Below, piece by piece: positions 25,847 to 34,998 of a DNA stretch of 64,000 nucleotides. A model generated the notes under the pieces. It worked only from the letters and a program-made list of their open reading frames with translations, ran no database searches and was not told where the DNA came from. Within the stretch, counting starts at the first letter, position 1; every line of letters begins with the position of its first letter. Origin of the DNA: Variovorax terrae (lineage in GTDB: Bacteria; Pseudomonadota; Gammaproteobacteria; Burkholderiales; Burkholderiaceae_C); the NCBI RefSeq assembly GCF_022809125.1, contig NZ_JALGBI010000003.1, positions 62,001-126,000 on the forward strand, in the 5' to 3' direction. The translations under genes were made by a program, and so were the position numbers.

Positions 25847-26647
25847 ATGTTTCCCCAAGACCTGATCGACCGGCTCGCCGCCGAACTGCACCATAGCGAG
25901 AAGACCCGCGTGCAGGTGGAGCATTTCTCCAAGCGCTACCCCGGCATGAGCGTCGAGGACGGCTACGCGATCTCGCGCGCCTGGATGAAGCTCAAGCTCG
26001 CCGAGGGCCGCACCGTGCGCGGCCACAAGATCGGCCTGACCTCGCGCGCCATGCAGATCTCCAGCCAGATCGACGAACCCGACTACGGCACGCTGCTGGA
26101 CGACATGTTCTTCGAGCCCGGCGACATCCCGATGGCGCGCTTCATCGCGCCGCGCGTGGAGGTCGAGCTGGCCTTCGTGCTCAGGAAGCGCATCAGCGGT
26201 ACGAACGTAACCGTGGACGACGTGCTCGACGCCACCGAGTACGTGACGCCGGCGATCGAGATCATCGACTCGCGCATCGAGCAGTTCGACCGCCACACCA
26301 AGGCCATGCGCAAGGTCTACGACACCATCAGCGACAACGCCGCGAATGCGGCCATCGTGCTCGGCGGCCGGCAGGTCGCGCCGCGCGAGGTGGACCTGCC
26401 CTGGTGCGGCGCCATCCTGCGCCAGAACGGCGCGGTCGAGGAGACCGGCCTGGCCGCCGGCGTGCAGGGCCATCCCGCGATCGGCGTGGCCTGGCTGGCG
26501 ATGAAGCTCGCGCCCTGGGGCGAATCCCTGGAGCCGGGCCAGGTGGTGCTGGCCGGCTCCTTCACGCGGCCGGTGGCGGCCAAGGCCGGCGATGTTTTCG
26601 ACGCCGACTACGGCCCGCTGGGCCGCTTCGAGTTCCGCTTCGTCTGA
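25847..26647 (+). CDS. hpaH: 2-oxohept-4-ene-1,7-dioate hydratase
   Basis: This is a 266-residue hydratase of the FAH/MhpD superfamily that adds water to the pathway intermediate before aldol cleavage. The family patterns are [44 protein letters not shown] and [20 protein letters not shown]. The metal ligands (VEVELAF) are intact. It lies between hpaF and hpaI in the usual order for the homoprotocatechuate pathway. Confidence 0.93.
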   Translation: MFPQDLIDRLAAELHHSEKTRVQVEHFSKRYPGMSVEDGYAISRAWMKLKLAEGRTVRGHKIGLTSRAMQISSQIDEPDYGTLLDDMFFEPGDIPMARFIAPRVEVELAFVLRKRISGTNVTVDDVLDATEYVTPAIEIIDSRIEQFDRHTKAMRKVYDTISDNAANAAIVLGGRQVAPREVDLPWCGAILRQNGAVEETGLAAGVQGHPAIGVAWLAMKLAPWGESLEPGQVVLAGSFTRPVAAKAGDVFDADYGPLGRFEFRFV

Positions 26648-26666
26648 CCCTGTCCGGAGACCCGCC

Positions 26667-27494
26667 ATGCAAACCCCCGCGAACCCCTTCAAGCAATCCC
26701 TGGCCGCGAAGCAGGCCCAGATCGGCCTGTGGCTGGGCCTGGCCGATGCCTACACGGCCGAGATCTGCGCCGGCGCCGGCTTCGACTGGCTGCTGGTCGA
26801 CGGCGAGCACGCGCCCAACGGCCTCACCGACATCCTGGCGCAACTGCAGGCCATCGCCACCGTGCCCGGCACCCATGCCGTCGCGCGCGTGCCCATGGGC
26901 CACGGGCATGTGGGCCAGATGCTGATCAAGCAGTACCTGGACGTGGGCGCGCAGACCCTGCTGGTGCCGATGGTGGACACGGCCGAGCAGGCGGCCACGT
27001 TGGTGCAGTCCATGCGCTACCCGCAGGACGACGGCCGCGGCGGCGTGCGCGGCATGGCCGGCGCCCGCGCTTCGCGCTGGGGCCGCTACCCGGGCTATGC
27101 CAAGGAGGCCAACGCCCAGGTCTGCCTGCTGGTGCAGGTCGAGACCCGCCTGGGCCTGGACAACCTGGACGCCATTGCCGCCACCGAGGGCGTGGACGGC
27201 GTCTTCATCGGCCCGGCCGACCTGTCGGCCTCGATGGGCCATGTGGGCAACCCGGGCCACCCTGAGGTGCAGTCCGCCATCGAGGACGCCATCGCGCGCA
27301 TCCTGAAGGCCGGCAAGGCGCCCGGCATCCTGAGCGCGGACGAGGCGCTGGCGCGGCGCTACCTCGAACTCGGCGCGCTGTTCGTGGCCGTGGGCCTGGA
27401 CACCGGGCTGCTGGCGCGCGGCACCAGCGCGCTGGCCGCGAAGTTCAAGGCCGGGCTCGCGCCGGCCCCCACCACCACCGGCAAAGTCTACTGA
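26667..27494 (+). CDS. hpaI: 4-hydroxy-2-oxoheptanedioate aldolase
   Basis: This is a class II HpcH/HpaI aldolase of 275 residues. It cleaves 4-hydroxy-2-oxoheptanedioate to pyruvate and succinate semialdehyde. Visible motifs are [43 protein letters not shown] and [16 protein letters not shown], with metal ligands Glu (VQVETRLGL) and Asp. The ATG at 26667 has GGAGA upstream. The SDR gene follows after one base. Confidence 0.92.
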   Translation: MQTPANPFKQSLAAKQAQIGLWLGLADAYTAEICAGAGFDWLLVDGEHAPNGLTDILAQLQAIATVPGTHAVARVPMGHGHVGQMLIKQYLDVGAQTLLVPMVDTAEQAATLVQSMRYPQDDGRGGVRGMAGARASRWGRYPGYAKEANAQVCLLVQVETRLGLDNLDAIAATEGVDGVFIGPADLSASMGHVGNPGHPEVQSAIEDAIARILKAGKAPGILSADEALARRYLELGALFVAVGLDTGLLARGTSALAAKFKAGLAPAPTTTGKVY

Positions 27495-27495
27495 G

Positions 27496-28269
27496 ATGGC
27501 CGACGCGCCCGTGTGCCTGGTCACCGGCTCGGCCACCGGCATCGGGGCGGCCTGCGCGCGCGAGTTCGCGCGGCGCGGCTGGAACGTGGCCGTCACTTAC
27601 CTGGGCGAGGCGCAGCGGGCCGACGCCGAGGCGGTGGCCGCCGACTGCGCGCAAGCGGGCGCGAGCGTGCTGCTGCAGCCGCTGGACGTGACGGACGACG
27701 CCAGCTGCACGCAGGCGGCCCAGGCCGCGCTGCAGCGCTTCTCGCGCCTGGACGCCCTGGTCAACTGCGCCGGCACGACACGCTTCGTCCCGCATGCCGA
27801 CCTGGACGCGCTGGACGCCGGTGAATTCCACCGCACCTACGGCGTGAACGTGGTGGGCGTGCACCAGATGGTGCGCGCCTGCGCTGGCGCGCTGCGCGAG
27901 AGCGAGGCCGGCGCCGTGGTCAACATCTCGTCCATCGGCGGCGTGCTGGGCCGGGGCTCGTCGATGGCCTACGCGGCCTCCAAGGGCGCGCTCAACACGC
28001 TCACGCTGGCGCTGGCCCGCGCGCTGGCGCCCGCGGTCCGCGTCAACGCCATCGCGCCCGGCTTCGTGGAGGGCGGCCTGCCCAGCCGCGTGCTCGACGC
28101 GGCGAACCACGCGCAGGTGCTGGATGCGCAGACCCTGGCCTCGGTGCTGGCGCGCGTGTCGCAGCCCGAAGAAGTGGCGGCGCTCGCCTTCTTCATCGCC
28201 GCGCGCGCGCCGGGCATGACCGGCGAGGTGATCCAGCTCGACAACGGCCTGCACCTGAACGCCGGCTGA
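27496..28269 (+). CDS. SDR-family oxidoreductase
   Basis: This is a classical short-chain dehydrogenase/reductase of 257 residues with the NAD(P) motif TGSATGIGAACA (residues 9-20), NCAGT, and the catalytic pair in YAASKGA, with VVNISSIGG supplying the serine. The C-terminus IQLDNGLHLNAG is typical. It starts one base after hpaI and 40 bases before the IlvD-type gene. A role in side-chain or semialdehyde reduction is plausible but not shown. Confidence 0.9.
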   Translation: MADAPVCLVTGSATGIGAACAREFARRGWNVAVTYLGEAQRADAEAVAADCAQAGASVLLQPLDVTDDASCTQAAQAALQRFSRLDALVNCAGTTRFVPHADLDALDAGEFHRTYGVNVVGVHQMVRACAGALRESEAGAVVNISSIGGVLGRGSSMAYAASKGALNTLTLALARALAPAVRVNAIAPGFVEGGLPSRVLDAANHAQVLDAQTLASVLARVSQPEEVAALAFFIAARAPGMTGEVIQLDNGLHLNAG

Positions 28270-28309
28270 TCCGCCCCCCCAAAAAGAGACCCACGGAAGA
28301 CACACACCC

Positions 28310-30031
28310 ATGACAGCCCCGAAGAAGTTCCGCTCGGCCACGATCTACGAGGGCACGATCCGCGCCACCACGCGCAGCTTCCTGCACGCGCTGGGCCAGG
28401 ACGACGAGGACATCGCGCGGCCGCACATCGGCGTGTTCCACACCGGCGGCGAGATGAGCCCGTGCAACCTGAACCTGCGCGAGCAGGCCCAGCATGCCAA
28501 GACCGGCATCTACGCGGGCGGCGGCACGCCGCACGAATGCCCGGTGGTGTCGGTGAGCGACGGCCTCACCATGGCGCATTCGGGCATGCGCTTCTCGCTG
28601 ATCTCGCGCGAGCTGATCGCCGACAGCGTGGAAGCCTCGGTGCGCGGCCACCAGTGGGACGGCATCTTCGGCATCGGCGCCTGCGACAAGAATCTTCCCG
28701 GCCTGATGATGGGCATGGTGCGCTGCAATGTGCCCAGCGTGTTCGTGCATGGCGGCTCGGCCCTGCCGGGGCAGATGCCGGGCCCCGACGGCCGCGACCT
28801 CAACGTGGTGGACACCTACGAGACCATCGGCAAGGTGCTGGCCGGCGATGCCACGCACGAGGAGCTCGACGCCATGAGCCACGCCTGCCTGCCCACCGCC
28901 GGCGCCTGCGCGGGCCAGTTCACGGCCAACACCATGGGCATGGTGTCGGAGGTGCTGGGCCTGGCGCCGATCGGCTCCAGCATGGTGCCGGCGGTGTTCA
29001 GCGAGCGAGCACCGCTGATGCGCCGCGCCGCCAGGCAGCTCATGAAGGCGGTCATGGGCGACAGCCCGCTGCCGCGCGACATCGTGACGCGCCAGGCCCT
29101 GGAGAACGCCTGCGCGGTGGTCAGCGCCACCGGCGGCTCGACCAACGCGGCGCTGCACATCCCGGCCATCGCGCACGAGGCCGGCATCCGGTTCCACCTC
29201 GACGACGTGGCCGAGGTGTTCGCCCGCACGCCGCTGATCGCCGACCTGCGCCCAGGCGGCAAGTACCTGGCGCGCGACATGTACTACATCGGCGGCGCCG
29301 GCGTGGTGATGCGCGAGCTGCTGGCGCAGGGCTTCCTGCACGGCGACGCGCTCACCTTCACCGGCCGCAGCCTGGCCGAAGAGCTGGCCGGCGCCAACGC
29401 GCCCGATGGCCGCGTGGTGCGCCCCGTGGCCGACGCGCTGAGCCGCGACGGCGGCCTGGCCGTGCTCAAGGGCAACCTCTGCCCCGACGGCGCCCTGCTC
29501 AAGACCGCGGGCCTGAAGACCCTGGTGCACCGCGGCCCGGCGCGGGTGTTCGAGTCGGAGGAGGAGGCGCAGGCGGCGGTGCAGAACCAGCGCTACCAGC
29601 GCGGCGACGTGATCGTGATCCGCAACGAAGGCCCCAAGGGCAGCCCCGGCATGCGCGAGATGCTGGGCATCACCGCGCTGCTCTACGGCCAGGGCATGGG
29701 CGATCAGGTGGCGCTGCTGACCGACGGCCGCTTTTCCGGCGCCACGCGCGGCCTGTGCATCGGCTACGCGGGGCCCGAGGCCGCCGACGGCGGGCCGATC
29801 GCGGCGCTGCGCGACGGCGACATCGTGAGCATCGACGCGCGCGCCGGCTCGCGCAGCATCACGGTGGAGCTGAGCGGCGAGGAGATCGCGCGCCGGCTCG
29901 CCGCGCGTGGGGTCTCCCCGGGTGTGCAGCACCGCGGCCTGCTGGAAAAATACGCGCTCACGGTTCGCCCCAGCCACCAGGGCGCCGTCACCCATTCGGG
30001 GGCGGTGACCTGGCTGCGCGACGAGTCCTGA
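28310..30031 (+). CDS. IlvD/Edd-family dehydratase
   Basis: This is a 573-residue dehydratase of the IlvD/Edd family. Its three Fe-S cysteines lie in EMSPCNLN, GACDKNLPG and GACAGQFTANTM; that pattern fits a [2Fe-2S] enzyme. Other signatures are SATGGSTNAALHIPA, NEGPKGSPGMREM and LLTDGRFSGATRG. Members make branched-chain amino acid precursors or dehydrate sugar acids (xylonate, gluconate). Its place in a catabolic cluster with a class II aldolase and a ketopantoate-reductase-like gene favours a sugar-acid or catabolic role over biosynthesis, but this is inference. Confidence 0.88.
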   Translation: MTAPKKFRSATIYEGTIRATTRSFLHALGQDDEDIARPHIGVFHTGGEMSPCNLNLREQAQHAKTGIYAGGGTPHECPVVSVSDGLTMAHSGMRFSLISRELIADSVEASVRGHQWDGIFGIGACDKNLPGLMMGMVRCNVPSVFVHGGSALPGQMPGPDGRDLNVVDTYETIGKVLAGDATHEELDAMSHACLPTAGACAGQFTANTMGMVSEVLGLAPIGSSMVPAVFSERAPLMRRAARQLMKAVMGDSPLPRDIVTRQALENACAVVSATGGSTNAALHIPAIAHEAGIRFHLDDVAEVFARTPLIADLRPGGKYLARDMYYIGGAGVVMRELLAQGFLHGDALTFTGRSLAEELAGANAPDGRVVRPVADALSRDGGLAVLKGNLCPDGALLKTAGLKTLVHRGPARVFESEEEAQAAVQNQRYQRGDVIVIRNEGPKGSPGMREMLGITALLYGQGMGDQVALLTDGRFSGATRGLCIGYAGPEAADGGPIAALRDGDIVSIDARAGSRSITVELSGEEIARRLAARGVSPGVQHRGLLEKYALTVRPSHQGAVTHSGAVTWLRDES

Positions 30032-30063
30032 CCTTTCCCATCACAACCCCCAGGAGACACGAC

Positions 30064-31053
30064 ATGACGATTTCCCGCCGCCACCTGATCCAATCCACCG
30101 GCGCCGGCGCGCTGCTGGCCATGCTGGGCGAACGCGCCTTCGCGCAGGCCCAGATCGAGACGCTCAAGATCATCACGGGCTTTGCCGCGGGCGGCACCTC
30201 CGACACCACCTGCCGCCGCGTGGCCACCCGGCTGAGCCCCGACTACGCCAAGACCGCCGTGGTGGAGAACCGCACCGGCGCCGGCGGCCAGATCGCGATC
30301 CAGTACGTCAAGGGCGCGCCGGCCGACGGCGCCACGATGCTGCAGACGCCGACGTCCATGCTCACGATCTACCCGCACATCTACAAGAAGCTGCCCTACG
30401 ATCCGCAGGCCGACCTGACGCCGGTGTCGCTGGGCTGCGTGTTCGACTTCGGCTTCGCGGTCGGCCCGGCCGTGCCGCTGGGCGTGAAGACCGTGCCCGA
30501 CTTCCTGGCCTGGGCCAAGGCCAACCCGCTGGGCGCCAACTTCGGCTCGCCGGCCGCGGGCTCGACGCCGCACTTCGTCGGCGCGCTGCTCGGCAAGAGC
30601 GCGGGCATCGAGCTCAAGCACGCGGCCTACCGCGGCACGCAGCCAGCCATGCTGGACCTGCTGGGCGGCCAGATCTCGGCCGTCTCGGGGCCGATCGGCG
30701 ACATCACGCAGCACCTGCCCACCGGCAAGGTGCGCATCCTGGGCGTCTCGGGCGCCAAGCGCAGCCGCTTCGCGCCCGACGTGCCCACGCTGACCGAGCA
30801 GGGCCTCAAGGACATGGCCTACAGCGAATGGTTCGCCTTCTTCCTGCCGCCCAAGGCGCCGCAGGACGTGGTGGCCCGCCTCAACGCCGGGCTCAAGAGC
30901 GCGCTGGCCTCCAAGGACGTGATCGACGGCCTCAACGGCTTCGGCCTGGAGGCCCTGTCGTCCACGCCGGCCGAGCTCAGCGCCCTGATCAAGAAAGACA
31001 CGGCCATGTGGGCGCCCATCGTCAAATCGATCGGCTTCACCGCCGACGCCTGA
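30064..31053 (+). CDS. Bug/TctC-family periplasmic binding protein 3
   Basis: This is a 329-residue Bug receptor. The N-terminus has a twin-arginine-like signal (ISRRHLIQSTGAGALLAM, cleavage after AFAQ). Family patterns are KIITGFAAGGTSDTTCRRVA, VVENRTGAGGQIAIQYVKGA, FGSPAAGSTPHFVGALLG and DLLGGQISAV. It lies between the IlvD-type dehydratase and an aldolase. Its ligand is probably the acid handled by those enzymes. Confidence 0.92.
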   Translation: MTISRRHLIQSTGAGALLAMLGERAFAQAQIETLKIITGFAAGGTSDTTCRRVATRLSPDYAKTAVVENRTGAGGQIAIQYVKGAPADGATMLQTPTSMLTIYPHIYKKLPYDPQADLTPVSLGCVFDFGFAVGPAVPLGVKTVPDFLAWAKANPLGANFGSPAAGSTPHFVGALLGKSAGIELKHAAYRGTQPAMLDLLGGQISAVSGPIGDITQHLPTGKVRILGVSGAKRSRFAPDVPTLTEQGLKDMAYSEWFAFFLPPKAPQDVVARLNAGLKSALASKDVIDGLNGFGLEALSSTPAELSALIKKDTAMWAPIVKSIGFTADA

Positions 31054-31055
31054 TG

Positions 31056-31138
31056 CGCCCCCACGCTCGTCACGCCGTGTACTTCGCGGCCCCCCGAGGG
31101 GGCCGCAGTCGCCTTGGGGCGGCCCGGCGGCGACTGAG
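31056..31138 (+). repeat. Family B-like dispersed hairpin repeat, copy B3
   Basis: It has CCCCCCGAGGGGGCCGCAG in the centre, followed by CCTTGGGGCGGCCCGGCGG. It shares the central CCCC..GGGG hairpin and the CTTCG and CCGGC side elements with B1 and B2, but is more diverged. It sits in the gap before the class II aldolase gene. The layout of this subtype (hairpin, then GCCTTGGGGCGG) is common in Comamonadaceae genomes as far as I recall. Confidence 0.6.
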
Positions 31139-31171
31139 CCCTTCCCTGTTTGTTTTTCCTGGAGACCGCCC

Positions 31172-31945
31172 GTGAACGCCACCCCCAAACCCTCCGCCGC
31201 CATGCACCCCGACGAGTGGCAGGCCCGCGTACAGCTCGCGGCCTGCTACCGCGTGTTCGCGATGCTGGGCTGGACCGAGATGATCTACAACCACATCACG
31301 GTGCGGTTGCCTGACAGCGCCACGGGCGGCGCCAAGCAGTTCCTGATCAACCCGTTCGGCCTGCACTACAGCGAGGTCACCGCGAGCAACCTGCTCAAGA
31401 TCGACCTGCAGGGCAACAAGCTGGACGACAACCCCTGGCCGGTGAACCCGGCCGGCTTCACCGTGCACGCCGCGATCCACGACGGCCTGCCCGACGCGCA
31501 TTGCGTGATGCACACCCACACCACGGCCGGCGTGGCCGTGGCCTGCACCCAGGGCGGGCTGGCGCAGAACAACTTCTACTCTGCCCAGCTCGACGACCTG
31601 GTGGCCTACCACGACTTCGAGGGCATCACCATCCACGCCGACGAGGCGCCGCGCCTGCTGAAGAACATCGGCGACAAGCCCGTGGTGATCCTGCGCAACC
31701 ACGGCCTGCTGGCCTGGGCGCCCACCTTGCCGCTGGCCTTCGTGCGGCTGTGGACGCTGCAGCGCGCCTGCGAGATCCAGATGGCGCAGGCCGCGCTGGG
31801 CCCGGCCATCGCCGTGCCGCCGGCCGTGGCGCGCAAGACCACGCATGACTCGTTCCAGTTCGACGCCCAGTTCGGCGCCGGCCAGGATGTGTTTGACGCG
31901 CTGGTGCGGCAGGTCGACCGGATTGACGTCAGCTATCAAAACTAG
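31172..31945 (+). CDS. Class II aldolase/adducin-family protein
   Basis: This is a 257-residue zinc-dependent aldolase or epimerase of the FucA/AraD superfamily. The metal-binding histidines are in CVMHTHTTAGVAVA, with a further His in ILRNHGLLAWA. The upstream loop GWTEMIYNHITVRLPDS is also typical. The start is GTG at 31172, with GGAG upstream; an ATG at 31202 is an alternative. The stop codon (TAG) lies inside family A repeat copy A5. The neighbouring IlvD-type dehydratase could supply a 2-oxo-3-deoxy acid for it to cleave. Confidence 0.9.
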   Translation: MNATPKPSAAMHPDEWQARVQLAACYRVFAMLGWTEMIYNHITVRLPDSATGGAKQFLINPFGLHYSEVTASNLLKIDLQGNKLDDNPWPVNPAGFTVHAAIHDGLPDAHCVMHTHTTAGVAVACTQGGLAQNNFYSAQLDDLVAYHDFEGITIHADEAPRLLKNIGDKPVVILRNHGLLAWAPTLPLAFVRLWTLQRACEIQMAQAALGPAIAVPPAVARKTTHDSFQFDAQFGAGQDVFDALVRQVDRIDVSYQN

Positions 31946-31982
31946 AGCAAACTTTGACCACCCGACGCGGACATCAGGCCCA
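31931..31982 (-). repeat. Family A dispersed repeat, copy A5
   Basis: Read on the minus strand: GGCCTGATGTCCGCGTCGGG, then TGGTCAAAG and the core TTTGCTCTAGTTTTGATAGC. It supplies the stop codon of the class II aldolase and fills the whole gap to the next ATG at 31984. Confidence 0.85.
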
Positions 31983-31983
31983 A

Positions 31984-32976
31984 ATGACTGAGAAAACGAT
32001 CTCCAAGGCATGTATCTACGGCGCCGGCGCCATCGGCGGCTGGATCGGCATGGCGCTGGCGTCCAGCGGCTGCAGCATCAGCGTGGTGGCACGCGGCGCC
32101 ACGCTGGAAGCCCTGAAGGCCCATGGCCTGCGGCTGCAGAAAGGCGAGGCGACGACGTCCATTCCCGTGCAGGCCAGCGCCGACCCGGCCGAGCTGGGCG
32201 TGCAGGACCTCGTGGTGATTGCCGTCAAGGCGCCGGCCCTGCCCGAGGTGGCGCGCCGGATCGCGCCGCTGATCGGGCCGGACACCCTCGTGCTGACCGC
32301 GATGAACGGCGTGCCCTGGTGGTTCTTCGAGGGCTTCGGCGGCCGCTGGCAGGGCACGCGCCTGAAGGCGGTGGACCCCGAGGGCGCGATCGCGCAGGCC
32401 ATCCCGGCACGCCACATCATCGGCTGCGTGGTGCATGCGAGCTGCTCGCTCAACGGCCCCGGCTTCGTGCGCCACCATTTCGGCAACCGCCTGATCCTGG
32501 GCGAGCCCTCGGGCGAGAAAACGGCGCGCGTGCAGGAACTGGCGGCGCTGCTCACGCAGGCCGGCCTCGAAGCGCCGGTGTCCGAGCAGATCCAGAAGGA
32601 CGCCTGGTACAAGCTGTGGGGCAACATGACGGTCAACCCGGTCAGCGCGATGACCGGCGCCACCACCGACCTCATCCTCGACGACGAGCTGGTGCGCGGC
32701 TTCATCTCCAGCGTGATGCTGGAGGCGCGCGAGATCGGCGCGCGCATCGGCATCCCGATCGCCGACCAGCCCGAGGACCGCCACCAGGTCACGCGCAAGC
32801 TCGGCGCCTTCAAGTCCTCGATGCTGCAGGATGTGGAAGCCGGCAAGGCGGTGGAGCTCGACGCACTGGTCACCGTGGTGAAGGAACTGGGCACCCTGAC
32901 CGGCGTGCCCACGCCCTTCACCGACGCGCTGCTGGGCCTGGCCCGGCTGCATGCGCGGGTGCACGGGCTGTACTGA
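31984..32976 (+). CDS. Ketopantoate reductase-like (ApbA/PanE) protein
   Basis: This is a 330-residue NADP-dependent reductase. The N-terminal Rossmann motif is CIYGAGAIGGWIGMALA (residues 9-25). The catalytic lysine is likely in KDAWYKLWGNMTVNPVSAMT, and a C-terminal helical domain follows. Catabolic homologues of PanE reduce 2-oxo acids other than ketopantoate, which fits this position at the end of a catabolic run. I chose the ATG at 31984, because a TTG 30 bases upstream would use repeat sequence as coding. Whether it serves pantothenate synthesis is not known. Confidence 0.87.
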   Translation: MTEKTISKACIYGAGAIGGWIGMALASSGCSISVVARGATLEALKAHGLRLQKGEATTSIPVQASADPAELGVQDLVVIAVKAPALPEVARRIAPLIGPDTLVLTAMNGVPWWFFEGFGGRWQGTRLKAVDPEGAIAQAIPARHIIGCVVHASCSLNGPGFVRHHFGNRLILGEPSGEKTARVQELAALLTQAGLEAPVSEQIQKDAWYKLWGNMTVNPVSAMTGATTDLILDDELVRGFISSVMLEAREIGARIGIPIADQPEDRHQVTRKLGAFKSSMLQDVEAGKAVELDALVTVVKELGTLTGVPTPFTDALLGLARLHARVHGLY

Positions 32977-33094
32977 GCGGCTGCCTGCTGGGTGGGGGTT
33001 CTCGCTGGCCTGCTTGGCTGGCGAGGGGCAGGCGAGGGGCCAGCGGCGCGGCGGCGATCTTGCGCTCGGTACGGCTCATGTCCTCCCCCCTTTG

Positions 33095-33760
33095 CTATCG
33101 TGTCGTGGTCTTCGCGCCATCCATCGTGTCCGTCGCCGGCCAGATGTGGCGCACCGCCTCCGAGAAGGTGCGGGCGGCAGGCGCATGGTGCTGCAACAGC
33201 CCAGCCACCATGACGAGCGCCAGCAGCGTCGCCGCCGCGAACGGCAGCGTGCCGCGCAGCAGCACGCGAGCCCAGCTCCCGATCACGTCCACGCGCCCCA
33301 GCCGCTTGACCAGCACCCCTGCGAACACCACTTCAAAAGCGGCTTCCAGCAGCAGCGCCGGACCACCGATCCATGCGAACGCAGCCGCCAGCAGCATGCC
33401 CAGCGCTACCGCCGCCAGCGCCAGCAGGCAGCCTTCTCCATCGCCGACCGGAAAATCCACATTCGCCCCCAGATCCGTCATGGCCTCGCCGGAGCCACGC
33501 TCCTGCCGCATGAAGTCCGACCAAACCCGGACACAGAGAAAGAACACCGGGTACGACAGCGCGAAGCTGATGGCATAGCGCAAGGGCATGTTGGCGACGT
33601 TCCATCGCACAAGCAGTGCGCTGATCAGCCAGCCGCTGGCCCAGGTCACACCGAAGATCAAGCCCGCATGCACGCCCACCCAGCGCCAGCGCAGCCGGCT
33701 TTCAATGAAGCGGCGCTTTTCGCGCACGTGGCGCAGCGCGTCCCAGTGGTCGCCGGCCAC
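33095..33760 (-). CDS. Multi-helix membrane protein of unknown function
   Basis: This is a 221-residue protein with an N-terminal basic stretch (REKRRFIESRLRWRW) and about five hydrophobic segments, including LRYAISFALSYPVFFLCV, CLLALAAVALGMLLAAAFAW and LLEAAFEVVFAGVLV. I do not recognise the family. It starts 6 bases after the alanine racemase stop and is probably co-transcribed with it. Its start at 33760 is an ATG. Confidence 0.7.
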   Translation of the reverse strand: MAGDHWDALRHVREKRRFIESRLRWRWVGVHAGLIFGVTWASGWLISALLVRWNVANMPLRYAISFALSYPVFFLCVRVWSDFMRQERGSGEAMTDLGANVDFPVGDGEGCLLALAAVALGMLLAAAFAWIGGPALLLEAAFEVVFAGVLVKRLGRVDVIGSWARVLLRGTLPFAAATLLALVMVAGLLQHHAPAARTFSEAVRHIWPATDTMDGAKTTTR

Positions 33761-33766
33761 CCGCGG

Positions 33767-34864
33767 CTACTCCGCCACCACCACCGGCACGCGCGGCGCC
33801 AGCGCGCACATCAGTTCGTAGCCCACGGTGCCGGCGGTGGCGGCCACCTCGTCGATCGGCAGCACCGTGCCGTTGGCGGCGCGGCCCCACAGCGTGACCT
33901 CGCTGCCGAAGCCGGCCTCGGGCACCGGCGTGAGGTCCACCGCGATCATGTCCATGCTGACGCGGCCCACGGTGCGGGTGCGCACGCCGTCCACCAGCAC
34001 CGGCGTGCCGGTGGGGCACAGGCGCGGGTAGCCGTCGGCATAGCCGCAGGCCACGGTGCCGATCCGGAGCGGCGCCTCGGCCGTAAAATTGGAGCCATAT
34101 CCCACGGAGGTCCCCGCCAGCAGGTGCTGGACAGCTATGATTTTGCTAGCAAGCGTCATCGCCGGCTGCAGACCCCAGTGGGCCGCGGAATGCTCGGGAA
34201 AGTCGGGCGCGCTGCCGTACACCGCGATGCCGGGCCGCACCCAGTCGGCGCGCACGGCGGGATCGGCCGCGTGGCGCAGCGTGGCGGCGCTGTTGGACAG
34301 CGTGCGCTCGCCGGGCAGGTCCTGCGTGGCGGCCTGGAAGGCGGCGAGCTGCTGCGCGATGCCGCGCGGGCCGTCGGCGTCGCTGAAGTGCGTCATCAGC
34401 GAGATCTCGTCCACCTGCGGCAGTGCGTTCAGGCGGGTCCAGGCGGCGCGGTAGCGCTGCGGCGTGAAGCCCAACCGGTTCATGCCCGAGTTCATCTTGA
34501 GGAACACGCGGTGCGGCTGGTGCGTCTTGTGGGTGGCCAGCATGTCGATCTGCTCGTCGCAGTGCACGGTGTGCCACAGGCCCAGGCGCGAGCACAGCTC
34601 GAGGTCGCGCGGCTCGAACACGCCTTCGAGCAGCAGGACCGGGCCGCGCCATCCGAGGCGGCGCACGCGCTCGGCTTCGTCCAGGTCGATCAGCGCGAAA
34701 CCGTCGGCGCCGCGCAGGCCTTCGTAGGCGCGCTCGATGCCGTGGCCATAGGCATTGGCCTTCACCACCGCCCACACTTTCGCATCGGGTGCGGCCTGCC
34801 GCGCACGCAGCAGGTTGTGGCTCAGGGACGAGGTGTGGATGGTGGCGAGAATGGGGCGTGGCAT
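33767..34864 (-). CDS. alr: Alanine racemase
   Basis: This is a PLP-dependent racemase of 365 residues that supplies D-alanine for peptidoglycan. The PLP-binding lysine is K35 ([12 protein letters not shown]). The second catalytic residue, a tyrosine, is Y256 ([10 protein letters not shown]). Other motifs are [27 protein letters not shown] and [13 protein letters not shown]. Residues 238-254, immediately before the catalytic tyrosine, are encoded by a family A-like repeat, without visible change of length compared with ordinary racemases. The gene is divergent from lplT. Confidence 0.95.
   Translation of the reverse strand: MPRPILATIHTSSLSHNLLRARQAAPDAKVWAVVKANAYGHGIERAYEGLRGADGFALIDLDEAERVRRLGWRGPVLLLEGVFEPRDLELCSRLGLWHTVHCDEQIDMLATHKTHQPHRVFLKMNSGMNRLGFTPQRYRAAWTRLNALPQVDEISLMTHFSDADGPRGIAQQLAAFQAATQDLPGERTLSNSAATLRHAADPAVRADWVRPGIAVYGSAPDFPEHSAAHWGLQPAMTLASKIIAVQHLLAGTSVGYGSNFTAEAPLRIGTVACGYADGYPRLCPTGTPVLVDGVRTRTVGRVSMDMIAVDLTPVPEAGFGSEVTLWGRAANGTVLPIDEVAATAGTVGYELMCALAPRVPVVVAE
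34106..34154 (+). repeat. Family A-like repeat, copy A11 (inside alr)
   Basis: It has a clear core (GCTATGATTTTGCTAGCA) preceded by GGAGGTCCCC and GGTGCTGGACA. The right half agrees well with the family; the left arm is diverged. It is read in frame by alr as [15 protein letters not shown], in the same frame as copies A1 and A8. It is the weakest of the in-gene copies. Confidence 0.5.
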
Positions 34865-34998
34865 GGCGGCGGCAGGGAGTTCCGGCGGGGAGATGCAGCA
34901 GATTTTGGCACTGCGGGGCGTGATATAACCCCCTGTCGATTGGAGACAGTGACAAAATCAATTGGCATCAGCGCGACTGATGCCCAAGCAGCTATTTG

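Noticed and set aside
28462..31053. Long frame extending upstream from TctC gene 3 through the IlvD gene
   Set aside because: The upstream part is a frame shadow of the dehydratase; the real start is the ATG at 30064 with a signal peptide.
32918..33079. 53-codon minus-strand ORF with a good GGAGG site
   Set aside because: Most of it is antisense to the PanE-like gene and the sequence is Pro/Ala/Arg-rich; the ribosome site alone is not enough.
33086..33110. TTTGCTATCGTGTCG as another family A copy
   Set aside because: Only part of the core is present and there is no left arm; it may be a relic.
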